NCBI GenBank assembly: GCA_021162265.1
Contig: JAGGZA010000088.1
Span: forward strand, 1 to 13,989
Direction of reading: 5' to 3'
Length of the DNA stretch: 13,989 nt
DNA from: Candidatus Aerophobota bacterium
Lineage (GTDB): Bacteria > Aerophobota > Aerophobia > Aerophobales > B3-G15
This document shows, one piece after another, positions 1 through 7,210 of this stretch (within the stretch, counting starts at the first letter, position 1; every line of letters starts with the position of its first letter). The notes below the pieces were generated by a model. That model was not told where the DNA came from. It did not search any database and was given only the letters and a program-made list of their open reading frames with translations. Made by a program: the position numbers and the translations under genes.

Positions 1-38
1 ACCCAGAGGACCCTGTACCACCAGGGTACTTTTTCCAT
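1..38 (-). CDS. Start of a probable 1-acyl-glycerol-3-phosphate acyltransferase (partial, cut by window edge)
   Basis: An ATG at 38 begins 16 nt after the cmk stop codon, behind a weak purine-rich stretch (AAGAGAG). Only about 12 codons are visible (MEKVPWWYRVLW). The aromatic, Tyr-Arg-rich N-terminus resembles the start of PlsC-type acyltransferases, and plsC commonly follows cmk in bacteria, so phospholipid acylation is the best guess. No catalytic HX4D motif is inside the window, so the call rests on position and a few residues. Another cmk follower, such as ispH or rpsA, is possible. Confidence 0.35.
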   Translation of the reverse strand, partial: MEKVPWWYRVLW

Positions 39-54
39 CGTTCTCTCTTCTTGC

Positions 55-774
55 TTAAATCATAATTCTTGACTTTACTATGCCTAAAAGTTTTTCCAGG
101 GTCTGGGTAATATCAAGATCGGTGTTATCAACCAAGAGGGCATCGGGAGCTTTTCTTAATGGAGCAATTTCCCTTTCACTGTCAATTTTGTCTCTTAGAT
201 GGAGTTCCTCCCTTATCTCTTCTATCTTACAGGAGATTCCTTTTTCCTGCAGTTCTTTCCACCTTCTTTTTGCTCTTTCTTCAAGAGAAGCTACAAGAAA
301 TATCTTAACATCTGCCTGGGGAAAAACCACAGTTCCAATATCCCTCCCTTCAGCTACCACTGACTTATTGCGAGCTATATTTCTCTGAAGCTTAACCATA
401 GCTTTTCTTACTCCCGGTACCCTGGAAACAATCGATACCCACCTGTTTATCTGAGGAGTACGGATTAAAGAAGATACCTCTTTATCATCTACATAAACAT
501 CTATCCCGGGATAACTTTCTCGTGATGAAATATCAATCCGGATATTCTCAGCCATTTGAGAAAGAGACTTCTCATCATCCAGGTCAATACCGGTATTTAA
601 AGCTTTCCAGGTTAATGCCCTGTACATTGCCCCTGTATCCATATAGGTAAACCCCAGCTTCCTCGCTAAAAGATATGCCACTGTACTCTTACCTGAAGCC
701 GCAGGACCATCAATAGCCACAACAAAACTCTTTTTACCTGAGAGCTTCCTGGAACTCCCGGATGAAGATCTCAT
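55..774 (-). CDS. cmk: Cytidylate kinase
   Basis: Cytidylate kinase phosphorylates CMP and dCMP with ATP in the cytoplasm for pyrimidine nucleotide salvage and supply. Counting from the chosen ATG, the P-loop GPAASGKST lies at about residues 23-31 and DTGAMYR at 46-52. The EGRDIGTVVFP block lies at about 142-152, followed by a long helical lid with Arg residues, all typical of the family. I chose the ATG at 774 (239 aa) because AGGAGG lies 3 nt upstream. An in-frame TTG at 792 would add six residues (MVLRRK) without a better Shine-Dalgarno site. The 5' end overlaps the end of hisC by 41 nt, so translation is probably coupled to hisC. The polar Ser/Lys-rich leader before the P-loop is longer than in most CMP kinases and may be partly dispensable. 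Confidence 0.95.
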   Translation of the reverse strand: MRSSSGSSRKLSGKKSFVVAIDGPAASGKSTVAYLLARKLGFTYMDTGAMYRALTWKALNTGIDLDDEKSLSQMAENIRIDISSRESYPGIDVYVDDKEVSSLIRTPQINRWVSIVSRVPGVRKAMVKLQRNIARNKSVVAEGRDIGTVVFPQADVKIFLVASLEERAKRRWKELQEKGISCKIEEIREELHLRDKIDSEREIAPLRKAPDALLVDNTDLDITQTLEKLLGIVKSRIMI

Positions 775-1852
775 TTTCCTCCTGAGTACCAATAGTTAAT
801 CTTATATGATGGGGAAGATTGTAAGCTTCCATCCCTCTCACAATAATACCTTTTTTAAGAAGAGTGTTGATAACACTCTCTGTTTTTCCCCCAACTTTTA
901 TAAGGATAAAATTAGCTTGAGTGGGAACAAATTCTATCCCCATTTCCTCCAATTTTGCATAAAGGAACTTTTTCCCCTCCTGGATTAATCTTTTGCTTTT
1001 GACAAGGTGTGCTCTATCCTTCAGACCTGCTCGAGCTGCCACCTGGGCAAGTGAGTTCACATTAAAAGGAGGGCGAACCCTGTTAAGCAAAGATACAATC
1101 CCCTTTCTTGCAATACCATAACCAATCCTTAATCCTGCAAGACCGTAAATTTTAGAAAAGGTACGCAAAACAATGATATTTTTACCTTCCTTTACCCAGG
1201 ATACAGTATCCGGATAATCAGGAGAATCTACATACTCATAGTATGCCTCATCACATACTAAAAGAACATCAGGAGGGATGGTTTGAACCAGCTCTTTAAG
1301 CTCTCTTTCTGTAACAATAGTCCCGGTGGGATTGTTAGGGTTGCTTATGAAGATAAGTTTGGTCCTGGAAGTTATAGCTTCTCTCATAGCTGATACATCT
1401 AACCTGGACTCTTTAAGAGGGACGCACACAACTTTTCCCTGAGAGAGCTGGGTATCTATCTTGTACATTAAAAAGGAAGGGTCTCCCATTATTGCCTCAT
1501 CACCTTTTTGAATAAAAACTCGTGTCAGCATAGACACAATTTCATCAGAACCATTTCCCACAATTATATTGCCAGGGTCAACCCCTGTGTGTTCGGCTAA
1601 ATCTTTTTTTAAATAATAACATCCTCCATCAGGATAAAAATGAATCTTTGATGCATACTGATAAATAGCCTGGATGGCTTTTGGAGCAGGACCAAGAGAA
1701 TTCTCATTTGATGCCAATTTTATAACTCTGGATATTCCAAGCTCTCTTTTTACTTCCTCAATTGGCTTACCGGGAATATAGGGCTTGACTTTTAAAATCT
1801 CTGGAGGAACTATCCTGGACAAAAAATCTAAACTTTCTTCTTTTTCTTCCAT
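734..1852 (-). CDS. hisC: Histidinol-phosphate aminotransferase (or related aromatic aminotransferase)
   Basis: This is a PLP-dependent fold-type I aminotransferase of 372 aa, the usual HisC length. Visible features are GNGSDE (99-104, cofactor phosphate site), NPNNPTG (171-177), DEAYYEY (201-207), the PLP lysine Lys234 in TFSK, the LAGLRIGYG stretch (238-246) and the carboxylate-binding Arg351 in IRLTIGT. HisC converts imidazole-acetol phosphate and glutamate to histidinol phosphate; close relatives also transaminate phenylpyruvate or prephenate. No other his gene is nearby. In several bacterial groups this subfamily sits with tyrA-aroA-cmk, so an aromatic role is a real alternative here next to cmk. 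The ATG is preceded by AGGAG inside the end of ilvD, and the gap to ilvD is 6 nt. Confidence 0.88.
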   Translation of the reverse strand: MEEKEESLDFLSRIVPPEILKVKPYIPGKPIEEVKRELGISRVIKLASNENSLGPAPKAIQAIYQYASKIHFYPDGGCYYLKKDLAEHTGVDPGNIIVGNGSDEIVSMLTRVFIQKGDEAIMGDPSFLMYKIDTQLSQGKVVCVPLKESRLDVSAMREAITSRTKLIFISNPNNPTGTIVTERELKELVQTIPPDVLLVCDEAYYEYVDSPDYPDTVSWVKEGKNIIVLRTFSKIYGLAGLRIGYGIARKGIVSLLNRVRPPFNVNSLAQVAARAGLKDRAHLVKSKRLIQEGKKFLYAKLEEMGIEFVPTQANFILIKVGGKTESVINTLLKKGIIVRGMEAYNLPHHIRLTIGTQEENEIFIREFQEALR

Positions 1853-1858
1853 ACTATC

Positions 1859-3529
1859 CTACTCCTGAGGTACCTTGAATTGCAAAGATCCCCCCTCTGA
1901 CGCAGAGCCTGCTAACATACCGTATCGAGCAAGATATCCTTCCTTCACCTTTGGGGAAGGTTTTTTCCATTCTCTCCTCCTTTGCTCAAGCTCATCAGAG
2001 GAAAGCTCAAGTTCTATTTTCCTTGCCGGGATATCTATATAGATAGTATCTCCATCCCTGATTAAGGCAATAGGACCACCAGATGCTGCCTCAGGACATA
2101 TGTGCCCGATACAGGGACCTCTTGTTCCTCCTGAAAAACGTCCATCCGTAATAAGAGCCACTGAATCAGAAAGACCCATCCCTACCACAGTTGCCGTAGG
2201 TGAAAGCATCTCTCTCATTCCAGGACCCCCTCTTGGTCCCTCATATCTTATAACAATCACATCACCCTTTTCTATCTCCCCATTGTAAAGAGCCTCTACT
2301 GCTTCCTCTTCCCTGTCAAAAACTCTTGCCCTACCTCTAAATCTCTTCATCGGGTCAGCTACAGCAGACTGCTTTACTATAGCTCCCTCTGGAGCCAGAG
2401 AACCGTAAAGCACAGCAAGTCCTCCTTCTCTTGTATAAGGATTATCCAGAGGTCTTATAACATCCTTATTATGAACAACTCCTTTTCGAGCAATTTCCAG
2501 AATAGAATTTCCAGATACTGTGAGAGAATCAGACAAAAAATCTCTCATGACACTTAAAACTGCCGGTATACCTCCTGCCCACTCCAGGTCCTCCATAAAG
2601 TAATCACCACCTGGTCTCAAACTAACAATTTGAGGTATCTTTCTGCCTATTTCATCAAAATCCTTTAAAGAAAGATCAACTTTAGCTTCTCGAGCAATTG
2701 CCAGAAGGTGCAGAACAGTATTAGTAGAACCTCCCATAGCCATATCTACTTTAACAGCATTTTCAAAGGCCTGTCTTGTCAATATATCGCGAGGACATAT
2801 ATTTTGTCTTACAAGCTCCATAACTCTCATTCCTGACTCATAGGCTATTCTTCTCTTCTTGCTCGAGACAGCCAAACCAGAACCACATCCAGGTAAGCTC
2901 ATTCCCATAACCTCGGTAAGACAGGCCATAGTATTGGCAGTATAAAGACCCTGGCATGAACCAGGACCAGGACAGGCTTCTATTTCCAGGGCGTAAAGTT
3001 TCTCCCGATCTATCTCCCCCTTCTTAAATCTTCCCACTGCTTCGAAGGTATCTCTAACAAGGGAAAGTCTATCATTATTGTACCTTCCTGAAAGCATGGG
3101 ACCTGTAGTAACCACTACTGCTGGAATATTTAAACGAGCAGCAGCCATTAACATTCCAGGAGTTATTTTGTCGCAATTAGTTAAAAGTACAAGACCATCA
3201 AAACAATGAGCATTGGCAACTGACTCAATTGAATCAGCTATAATCTCCCTCAGAGGAAGAGAGTATCTCATCCCTGGATGTCCCATAGCTATACCATCAC
3301 ATATAGAGGGAATACCAAAAACAAAAGGATAGCCTCCACCTGCTTCTACACCTCTTTCAACAAATCTTTCCATATCTCTCATATTAATATGACCGGGAAC
3401 AATATCACTGAAACTGGAGGCTATTCCAATAAATGGTTTTTCAATAGCCTTCGGAGAGATACCTGTAGCGTACAGAAGAGATCTATGAGGAGCTCTCTCA
3501 ACTCCCTTTTTTACAGTATCACTTCTCAT
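1859..3529 (-). CDS. ilvD: Dihydroxy-acid dehydratase
   Basis: IlvD dehydrates 2,3-dihydroxy-isovalerate and the matching isoleucine precursor to the 2-keto acids, the penultimate step of branched-chain amino acid synthesis. The 556-aa protein has the normal length and begins with the family signature MRSDTVKKGVERAPHRSLL. Fe-S and active-site blocks are visible: NCDKITPGM (118-126, Cys119), GSCQGLYTANTM (190-201, Cys192) and the C-terminal TDGRFSGGTRGPCIGH (461-476). The segment that reads PCN in one subgroup reads PGH here (45-47), as in E. coli-type enzymes. The ATG is preceded by AAAGGAG 8 nt upstream. No other ilv or leu genes are in the window. I could not find a convincing promoter in the 142-nt spacer upstream, so read-through from the rsfS-tRNA unit is possible. 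Confidence 0.97.
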   Translation of the reverse strand: MRSDTVKKGVERAPHRSLLYATGISPKAIEKPFIGIASSFSDIVPGHINMRDMERFVERGVEAGGGYPFVFGIPSICDGIAMGHPGMRYSLPLREIIADSIESVANAHCFDGLVLLTNCDKITPGMLMAAARLNIPAVVVTTGPMLSGRYNNDRLSLVRDTFEAVGRFKKGEIDREKLYALEIEACPGPGSCQGLYTANTMACLTEVMGMSLPGCGSGLAVSSKKRRIAYESGMRVMELVRQNICPRDILTRQAFENAVKVDMAMGGSTNTVLHLLAIAREAKVDLSLKDFDEIGRKIPQIVSLRPGGDYFMEDLEWAGGIPAVLSVMRDFLSDSLTVSGNSILEIARKGVVHNKDVIRPLDNPYTREGGLAVLYGSLAPEGAIVKQSAVADPMKRFRGRARVFDREEEAVEALYNGEIEKGDVIVIRYEGPRGGPGMREMLSPTATVVGMGLSDSVALITDGRFSGGTRGPCIGHICPEAASGGPIALIRDGDTIYIDIPARKIELELSSDELEQRRREWKKPSPKVKEGYLARYGMLAGSASEGGSLQFKVPQE

Positions 3530-3558
3530 TTCTCTTGCTCCTTTCTTCTGGTATTTTA

Positions 3559-3666
3559 ATAAAGCCTGCTAACTAAAAGTGAATAATAACAAAGTATTTT
3601 TGACATCTTGTTTACCTACCGTACCAACTTAATATTAGGAAGGTATTTTCTCAGGACAGGCTTTAT
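3559..3666. repeat. 10-bp inverted repeat bracketing the tRNA-ilvD spacer
   Basis: ATAAAGCCTG at 3559-3568 is the exact reverse complement of CAGGCTTTAT at 3657-3666, with 88 nt between the arms. In a minus-strand transcript this could close a 108-nt stem-loop that ends 29 nt before the ilvD start codon. No T-box signature, leader peptide or U-tract terminator was recognised inside. It could be a leader structure, a processing signal after the tRNA, or a small element with terminal inverted repeats. No clear target-site duplication flanks it. Confidence 0.5.
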
Positions 3667-3671
3667 AATTC

Positions 3672-3747
3672 TGGTGGAGGCAGGGGGAGTCGAACCCCCG
3701 ACCTCGTCCACGCCAAGGACGCGCTCTCCCAACTGAGCTATGCCCCC
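3672..3747 (-). tRNA. tRNA-Ala (anticodon GGC), CCA encoded
   Basis: A complete cloverleaf can be folded. The acceptor stem is GGGGGCA with TGCCTCC, the D arm is GCTC/GAGC, and the anticodon stem is CGTCC/GGACG around loop TTGGCGT. The T arm is GGGGG/CCCCC with loop TTCGACT. The anticodon GGC (3712-3714) reads GCC. The acceptor has the G3:U70 wobble pair, the main identity element for alanyl-tRNA synthetase. Discriminator A73 and the CCA tail (3672-3674) are genomically encoded, giving 76 nt. The 5' end is only 8 nt after the rsfS stop codon, so the tRNA is probably cut from a joint transcript by RNase P. Confidence 0.97.
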
Positions 3748-3755
3748 CTTCCTTA

Positions 3756-4106
3756 TCAGGAAAAAACGCCTATTTTTCTCCTCTTTGCATCAGCCCAGAG
3801 TCTCTCAAGCTGGTAATAATCACGAGCCTCTGGAGAAAAAATATGTACAACTACATCACCAAAGTCAAGTAAAATCCACCTTTCATTTAGATAATCCCCT
3901 GTATTCAAAAGAGCAACACCCTTCTCGCCTAATTTTTCCTCCATTTCTTTAGCTATCGTTCTCATATGAACAAAAGACTCTCCATTACATATAAGAAAGT
4001 AATCACATACTACAGAAATACCTCTTACATCCAGCAAAACAATTTCTTGAGCTTTTTTATCTTCGGCTATCCTGCTAACTTCTAAGGCAAGCCTTTGAGA
4101 CGTCAA
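3756..4106 (-). CDS. rsfS: Ribosomal silencing factor RsfS (Iojap family)
   Basis: RsfS binds ribosomal protein L14 on the 50S subunit and blocks subunit joining, damping translation in starvation or stationary phase. The family pattern is clear: AEDKKAQEIVLLDVR near the N-terminus, CDYFLICNG, then GDYLNERWILLDFGDVVVHIF and YYQLERLW toward the end. I chose the TTG at 4106 (116 aa, starting MTSQRLALEVSRIAEDKK). It matches the usual RsfS N-terminus, and GGAGG (minus strand, 4119-4123) lies 12 nt upstream. An upstream in-frame TTG at 4118 directly abuts that GGAGG, leaving no spacing for a ribosome. The promoter at 4133-4160 leaves a leader of about 20 nt. The gene follows nadD as in many bacteria but appears to have its own promoter. 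Confidence 0.93.
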   Translation of the reverse strand: MTSQRLALEVSRIAEDKKAQEIVLLDVRGISVVCDYFLICNGESFVHMRTIAKEMEEKLGEKGVALLNTGDYLNERWILLDFGDVVVHIFSPEARDYYQLERLWADAKRRKIGVFS

Positions 4107-4132
4107 ATTCCCTTTCAACCTCCAGATGTTTT

Positions 4133-4160
4133 ATTATACAATAACTCCATTCAAGGTCAA
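4133..4160 (-). promoter_or_regulatory. Sigma-70 type promoter for rsfS and tRNA-Ala
   Basis: Reading the minus strand, TTGACC (4160-4155) is followed after 16 bp by a perfect TATAAT (4138-4133). Transcription would start near 4126, just before the rsfS Shine-Dalgarno GGAGG. The position supports the TTG start at 4106 and a transcript carrying both rsfS and the tRNA. Confidence 0.72.
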
Positions 4161-4196
4161 GAAAAACCTGTTCTACTTTATTTACCTTTTCTGATC

Positions 4197-4238
4197 AAAA
4201 AAATAAAAATTAACCACGCTGATAAAGCCTATTTTTAT
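4197..4238 (-). terminator. Weak A/T stem with T-run after nadD
   Basis: On the minus strand ATAAAAAT (4238-4231) can pair with ATTTTTAT (4210-4203) around a 20-nt loop that contains the nadD stop codon, and a run of T follows to 4197. The stem has no G-C pair, so it is a poor intrinsic terminator. Its position between nadD and the rsfS promoter makes it plausible. Confidence 0.3.
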
Positions 4239-4824
4239 AAATGTACTTTTCTACCACCTCAGGAACAAGATATTTAATAGTCTTGCCTTCTCTAATTCTC
4301 TTCCTTATCTCTGTGGATGAAATAGCAAGTGCTGGAATTTCTATCAAATAGGTAGACTTTCTAAATCTGGGATCAATTTTCTTCCAGTCTAATTTATATC
4401 CAGGTCTTGAGGCAGCAATGAATTTTGCAAGCCTTGGTAAATCCTCTGTCTTATGCCAGGTGGAAATCTCTGCTATCGCATCAGCGCCGGTAATAAAGTA
4501 CATCTCTGCTTTTTCTCCATAAATCTTCTTTAACTCCATTAAAGTATCCCTGGTATAAGAATCCCCTTCCCTTTCTATTTCAATAGCAGATGCTGAAAAA
4601 TAGTCATTGCTGGCTATTGCTAAAACAGTCATCATCCATCTGTGTTCAGGTGGAGCTATCTCATCATCATTATCTCCCTTGTGAGGAGGCTTACCTGACG
4701 GGACAAAAAGAACCTCCTCTAATTTAAACTCATCTCTTATTATCTCTGCCGCCACCAGATGTCCGTGATGGATGGGATTAAAAGTTCCCCCCATTATACC
4801 TAATCTGTAAGGATTACTCTTCAC
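4210..4824 (-). CDS. nadD: Nicotinate-nucleotide adenylyltransferase
   Basis: NadD transfers AMP from ATP to nicotinate mononucleotide, giving deamido-NAD in NAD synthesis. The nucleotidyltransferase motif GGTFNPIHHGH is at 12-22, the VPSGKPPHK segment at 41-49, and the ISSTEIRKRI motif at 168-177. The 204-aa length is normal. The start is a GTG at 4824 whose last two bases are shared with the TGA of rny (GTGA overlap), and no good Shine-Dalgarno site precedes it. Translation is therefore probably coupled to rny. It sits between rny and rsfS, and the nadD-rsfS order is common in bacteria. Confidence 0.95.
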   Translation of the reverse strand: MKSNPYRLGIMGGTFNPIHHGHLVAAEIIRDEFKLEEVLFVPSGKPPHKGDNDDEIAPPEHRWMMTVLAIASNDYFSASAIEIEREGDSYTRDTLMELKKIYGEKAEMYFITGADAIAEISTWHKTEDLPRLAKFIAASRPGYKLDWKKIDPRFRKSTYLIEIPALAISSTEIRKRIREGKTIKYLVPEVVEKYIYKNRLYQRG

Positions 4825-6350
4825 TTTGCATATTCCACTGCTCTTAATTCTCTAATTACCGTTACCTTAATCTGACCAGGGTAACTTAACTCCTTCTCAA
4901 CCTTGCTTGCAATCTCTCTGCATAAAGCAACTGCTTCCTCATCGCTTATTTTATTTGGATGAACCATAATCCTTACTTCTCTGCCTGCCTGAACAGCATA
5001 AGCCTTCTCAACTCCAGTAAAAGAGGTAGCAATTTTCTCCAGAGACTCTATCCTCTTTAAATAAGCCTCCAGAACTTCCTTCCTTGCTCCTGGTCTTGAA
5101 GCTGAAATAGCGTCAGCAGCCTGGATAAGAACAGCCAGGATGGTTTCTGCTGGTTTTTCCTCATGATGTGCAGCAATAGCATGAACAACTTCAGGGTTTT
5201 CACCATAACGTTTGGCAAGATTAGCCCCTATCAAGGCATGAGGTCCTTCCATCTCCTGATCCACTGCCTTCCCGATATCGTGCAACAAGCCTGCTCTTTT
5301 AGCCATATTGCTATTTATACCTATTTCCGCTGCCATAATCCCGGCTATATAAGCTACCTCCTTTGAATGCTGAAGAACATTCTGACCATAACTTGTGCGG
5401 AATTTAAGTTTCCCCAGAAGTTTAATAAGCTCTGGAGAAATGTCAGAAATTCCAACATCAAAAACTGCCTTCTCTCCTTCTTCCTTAACCAATTCCTCCA
5501 CTTCTTTCTTTGCTTTTTCCACAACCTCCTCAATACGAGCAGGATGAATTCTCGTATCAGCTATAAGCCTCTGAAGAGAAATTTCGGCTACTTTTCTGCG
5601 TAAAGGATCAAAGCAGGATATAGCCACTGCCTCCGGAGTATCGTCCACTATTAAATCTACTCCGGTTAACGCCTCAAAAGTTCTTATATTCCTTCCCTCT
5701 CTCCCTATAACCCTTCCTTTCATCTCCTCGCTTGGCAGAGGGATAATGGAAACTGTCGAATCAGCTACCTGATCTACAGAGCAACGTTGAATTGCAGTAG
5801 CAATTATCATTCTGGCACGTTTGTTAGCTATCTCCTTTGCTTCCCTTTCCGTCTCCTGAATTATCTTAAGCGCTTCTTCTTTTGCTTCCTTTTTAATGTT
5901 CTCAAGGAGTATCTTTTTTGCCTCCTGGGAGGATAACCCTGCTACCTCTTCCAACTTTATTCTGTATTCTTCTATTAGTTTATCTAAGTTTTTCTTTTGT
6001 TCCTGGAGTTTTTGCCTCTCATCAGCAAGTTCTTTTGTCCTCTTTTCCAGCTCCTGGAAGCGAAGATCAAGGTTTTCTTCTCTTTCAATTAATCTCTTTG
6101 AAAGTCTGGTTAATTCTTCTCTTTTCTCGCTACTTTCTTTCTCAAAAGCAACCCTGATTCTGTGCAGCTCTTCTTTTTTCTCCAGCTCAATTTCTCTTCT
6201 TCTATTTTTTATCTCCTCCTCTACCTCGGAAAGTTTCTCTTGAGCTTGTCGGAGAAAAGATTTTGCCTTTGCTCTATTCCAAAGGGTACTTGCTAACCAC
6301 CCTATTCCTAAACCCACGACGATATATATTATAATTATCGGTGTAACCAC
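4821..6350 (-). CDS. rny: Ribonuclease Y (membrane-anchored endoribonuclease)
   Basis: RNase Y starts mRNA decay in many bacteria lacking RNase E and is held at the membrane. The 509-aa protein shows the full family architecture. There is a hydrophobic anchor at about 4-21 and a long charged coiled coil at about 30-185. A KH domain follows with GREG at 216-219. The HD phosphohydrolase domain has His328, the His357-Asp358 pair in LLHDIGK, the AHHEE motif (394-398) and Asp413 in QAADAISASRPGAR. The start is GTG at 6350, preceded by a GGGGGTGA stretch as Shine-Dalgarno site. It is the first gene of an rny-nadD unit divergent from folE. Antisense frames opposite the coiled coil are low-complexity shadows. 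Confidence 0.96.
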   Translation of the reverse strand: MVTPIIIIYIVVGLGIGWLASTLWNRAKAKSFLRQAQEKLSEVEEEIKNRRREIELEKKEELHRIRVAFEKESSEKREELTRLSKRLIEREENLDLRFQELEKRTKELADERQKLQEQKKNLDKLIEEYRIKLEEVAGLSSQEAKKILLENIKKEAKEEALKIIQETEREAKEIANKRARMIIATAIQRCSVDQVADSTVSIIPLPSEEMKGRVIGREGRNIRTFEALTGVDLIVDDTPEAVAISCFDPLRRKVAEISLQRLIADTRIHPARIEEVVEKAKKEVEELVKEEGEKAVFDVGISDISPELIKLLGKLKFRTSYGQNVLQHSKEVAYIAGIMAAEIGINSNMAKRAGLLHDIGKAVDQEMEGPHALIGANLAKRYGENPEVVHAIAAHHEEKPAETILAVLIQAADAISASRPGARKEVLEAYLKRIESLEKIATSFTGVEKAYAVQAGREVRIMVHPNKISDEEAVALCREIASKVEKELSYPGQIKVTVIRELRAVEYAK

Positions 6351-6399
6351 AATTCACCCCCTCTTGATTTCAAAGATCAACTGCTATTCCATATTCCAA

Positions 6400-6426
6400 A
6401 TTATAATTTTTAAAGCTTTTTGTCAA
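6400..6426 (-). promoter_or_regulatory. Promoter for rny-nadD with short spacer
   Basis: The minus strand carries a perfect TTGACA (6426-6421) and a perfect TATAAT (6405-6400) separated by only 15 bp instead of the usual 17. The start site would be near 6393, leaving a leader of about 43 nt before the GTG at 6350. The short spacing suggests weaker or regulated initiation despite consensus hexamers. A small dyad, GGCAA/TTGCC (6427-6440), touches the -35 element. Confidence 0.6.
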
Positions 6427-6544
6427 GGCAAAAATTTGCCTGAAAGGATAGGGTTCCGTGGAATTTTTTATCCTGCTTCTCCTTTCGTAAAATTTTTAAA
6501 TTACTTCAAAAATAAGTTTAAAATAACGATTTTAAGCATAAGAT

Positions 6545-6573
6545 TTGACAATTTTTCCCTGATTTGATAGGAT
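6545..6573 (+). promoter_or_regulatory. Sigma-70 type promoter for folE-fhs-folD
   Basis: A perfect TTGACA (6545-6550) is followed after 17 bp by TAGGAT (6568-6573), which matches four of six -10 positions. Transcription would start near 6580, 43 nt before the folE ATG. The DNA just upstream (about 6488-6544) is almost pure A+T and could act as an UP element. Confidence 0.65.
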
Positions 6574-6622
6574 ATACAGAAATTTCGAGAAAATATTCAC
6601 AAAATTTTAAGAGATTGAACTT

Positions 6623-7192
6623 ATGGATGAAGAAAAAATAAAAAAAGCAGTGAGACTTTTTTTAGAGGGAATAGGAGAAAATCCCGAAAGGGAGGGAATT
6701 AAGGACACTCCTTTAAGAGTAGCCAGGATGTGTAAGGAAATTTTTGGAGGAAACAAAGAAAAGGCAAAATTAGCTCTCACCACCTTAAAAGAAGAAAAAC
6801 ACGACGAAATAATCCTCTTAAAAGATATCCCCCTTTACTCTCTCTGTGAACACCACCTCCTTCCTTTCTTGGGTAAAGCACATATTGCCTATATTCCCAG
6901 AGGAGGAAGGGTAACAGGTTTAAGCAAACTTGCCCGTGTAGTTGATATCCTCTCTAAAAAGATTCAGGTTCAGGAAAGGTTAACCACTCAGATAGCTGAC
7001 GTAATTAATGAAGTTCTCCAGCCCAGGGGAGTAATGGTAATAATTGAAGCAGAGCATCTGTGTATGTCTATGAGAGGAATAAAAAAACCAGGGGCAACTA
7101 CCGTTACATCAGTTGTCAGGGGTATTTTCCGGGAAAACCCCGCAACCAGGGCAGAAGCAATGAGCTTAATTCAAAGTGCCAGAAAACCCTAA
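6623..7192 (+). CDS. folE: GTP cyclohydrolase I
   Basis: FolE converts GTP to dihydroneopterin triphosphate, the first step of folate synthesis. The 189-aa protein matches type I enzymes: a short helical N-terminus with GENPEREGIKDTPLRVARM, the zinc site Cys75 and His78 in SLCEHHLLPF, GLSKLARVVD (99-108), QERLTTQIAD (117-126), and Cys147 as third zinc ligand in EAEHLCMSMRG. It has the short form, without the longer N-terminal extension of some homologues. The ATG at 6623 is preceded only by a weak AAGAGA. It is the first gene of the folE-fhs-folD operon, and fhs starts 18 nt after its stop, so cofactor supply and cofactor use are co-expressed. Confidence 0.97.
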   Translation: MDEEKIKKAVRLFLEGIGENPEREGIKDTPLRVARMCKEIFGGNKEKAKLALTTLKEEKHDEIILLKDIPLYSLCEHHLLPFLGKAHIAYIPRGGRVTGLSKLARVVDILSKKIQVQERLTTQIADVINEVLQPRGVMVIIEAEHLCMSMRGIKKPGATTVTSVVRGIFRENPATRAEAMSLIQSARKP

Positions 7193-7210
7193 AAACAAGG
7201 AGGTTTAATA

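Noticed and set aside
80..388. Plus-strand 102-codon frame inside cmk
   Set aside because: It is entirely antisense to a well-supported cytidylate kinase and its product has no recognisable motif.
3600..3605. Plus-strand TTGACA in the tRNA-ilvD spacer
   Set aside because: No -10 element lies at 15-19 bp, and no plus-strand gene follows.
3571..3656. T-box leader for ilvD, suggested by GGTAC in the minus-strand spacer
   Set aside because: The spacer is too short for a stem I with specifier loop, the T-box core is not matched, and no terminator stem with a U-tract follows.
5896..6243. Plus-strand 115-codon open frame opposite the RNase Y coiled coil
   Set aside because: Its translation is Ser/Phe/Leu-rich low complexity, as expected from the reverse of a Glu/Lys/Arg-rich coiled coil. 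It has no supporting Shine-Dalgarno site or domain.
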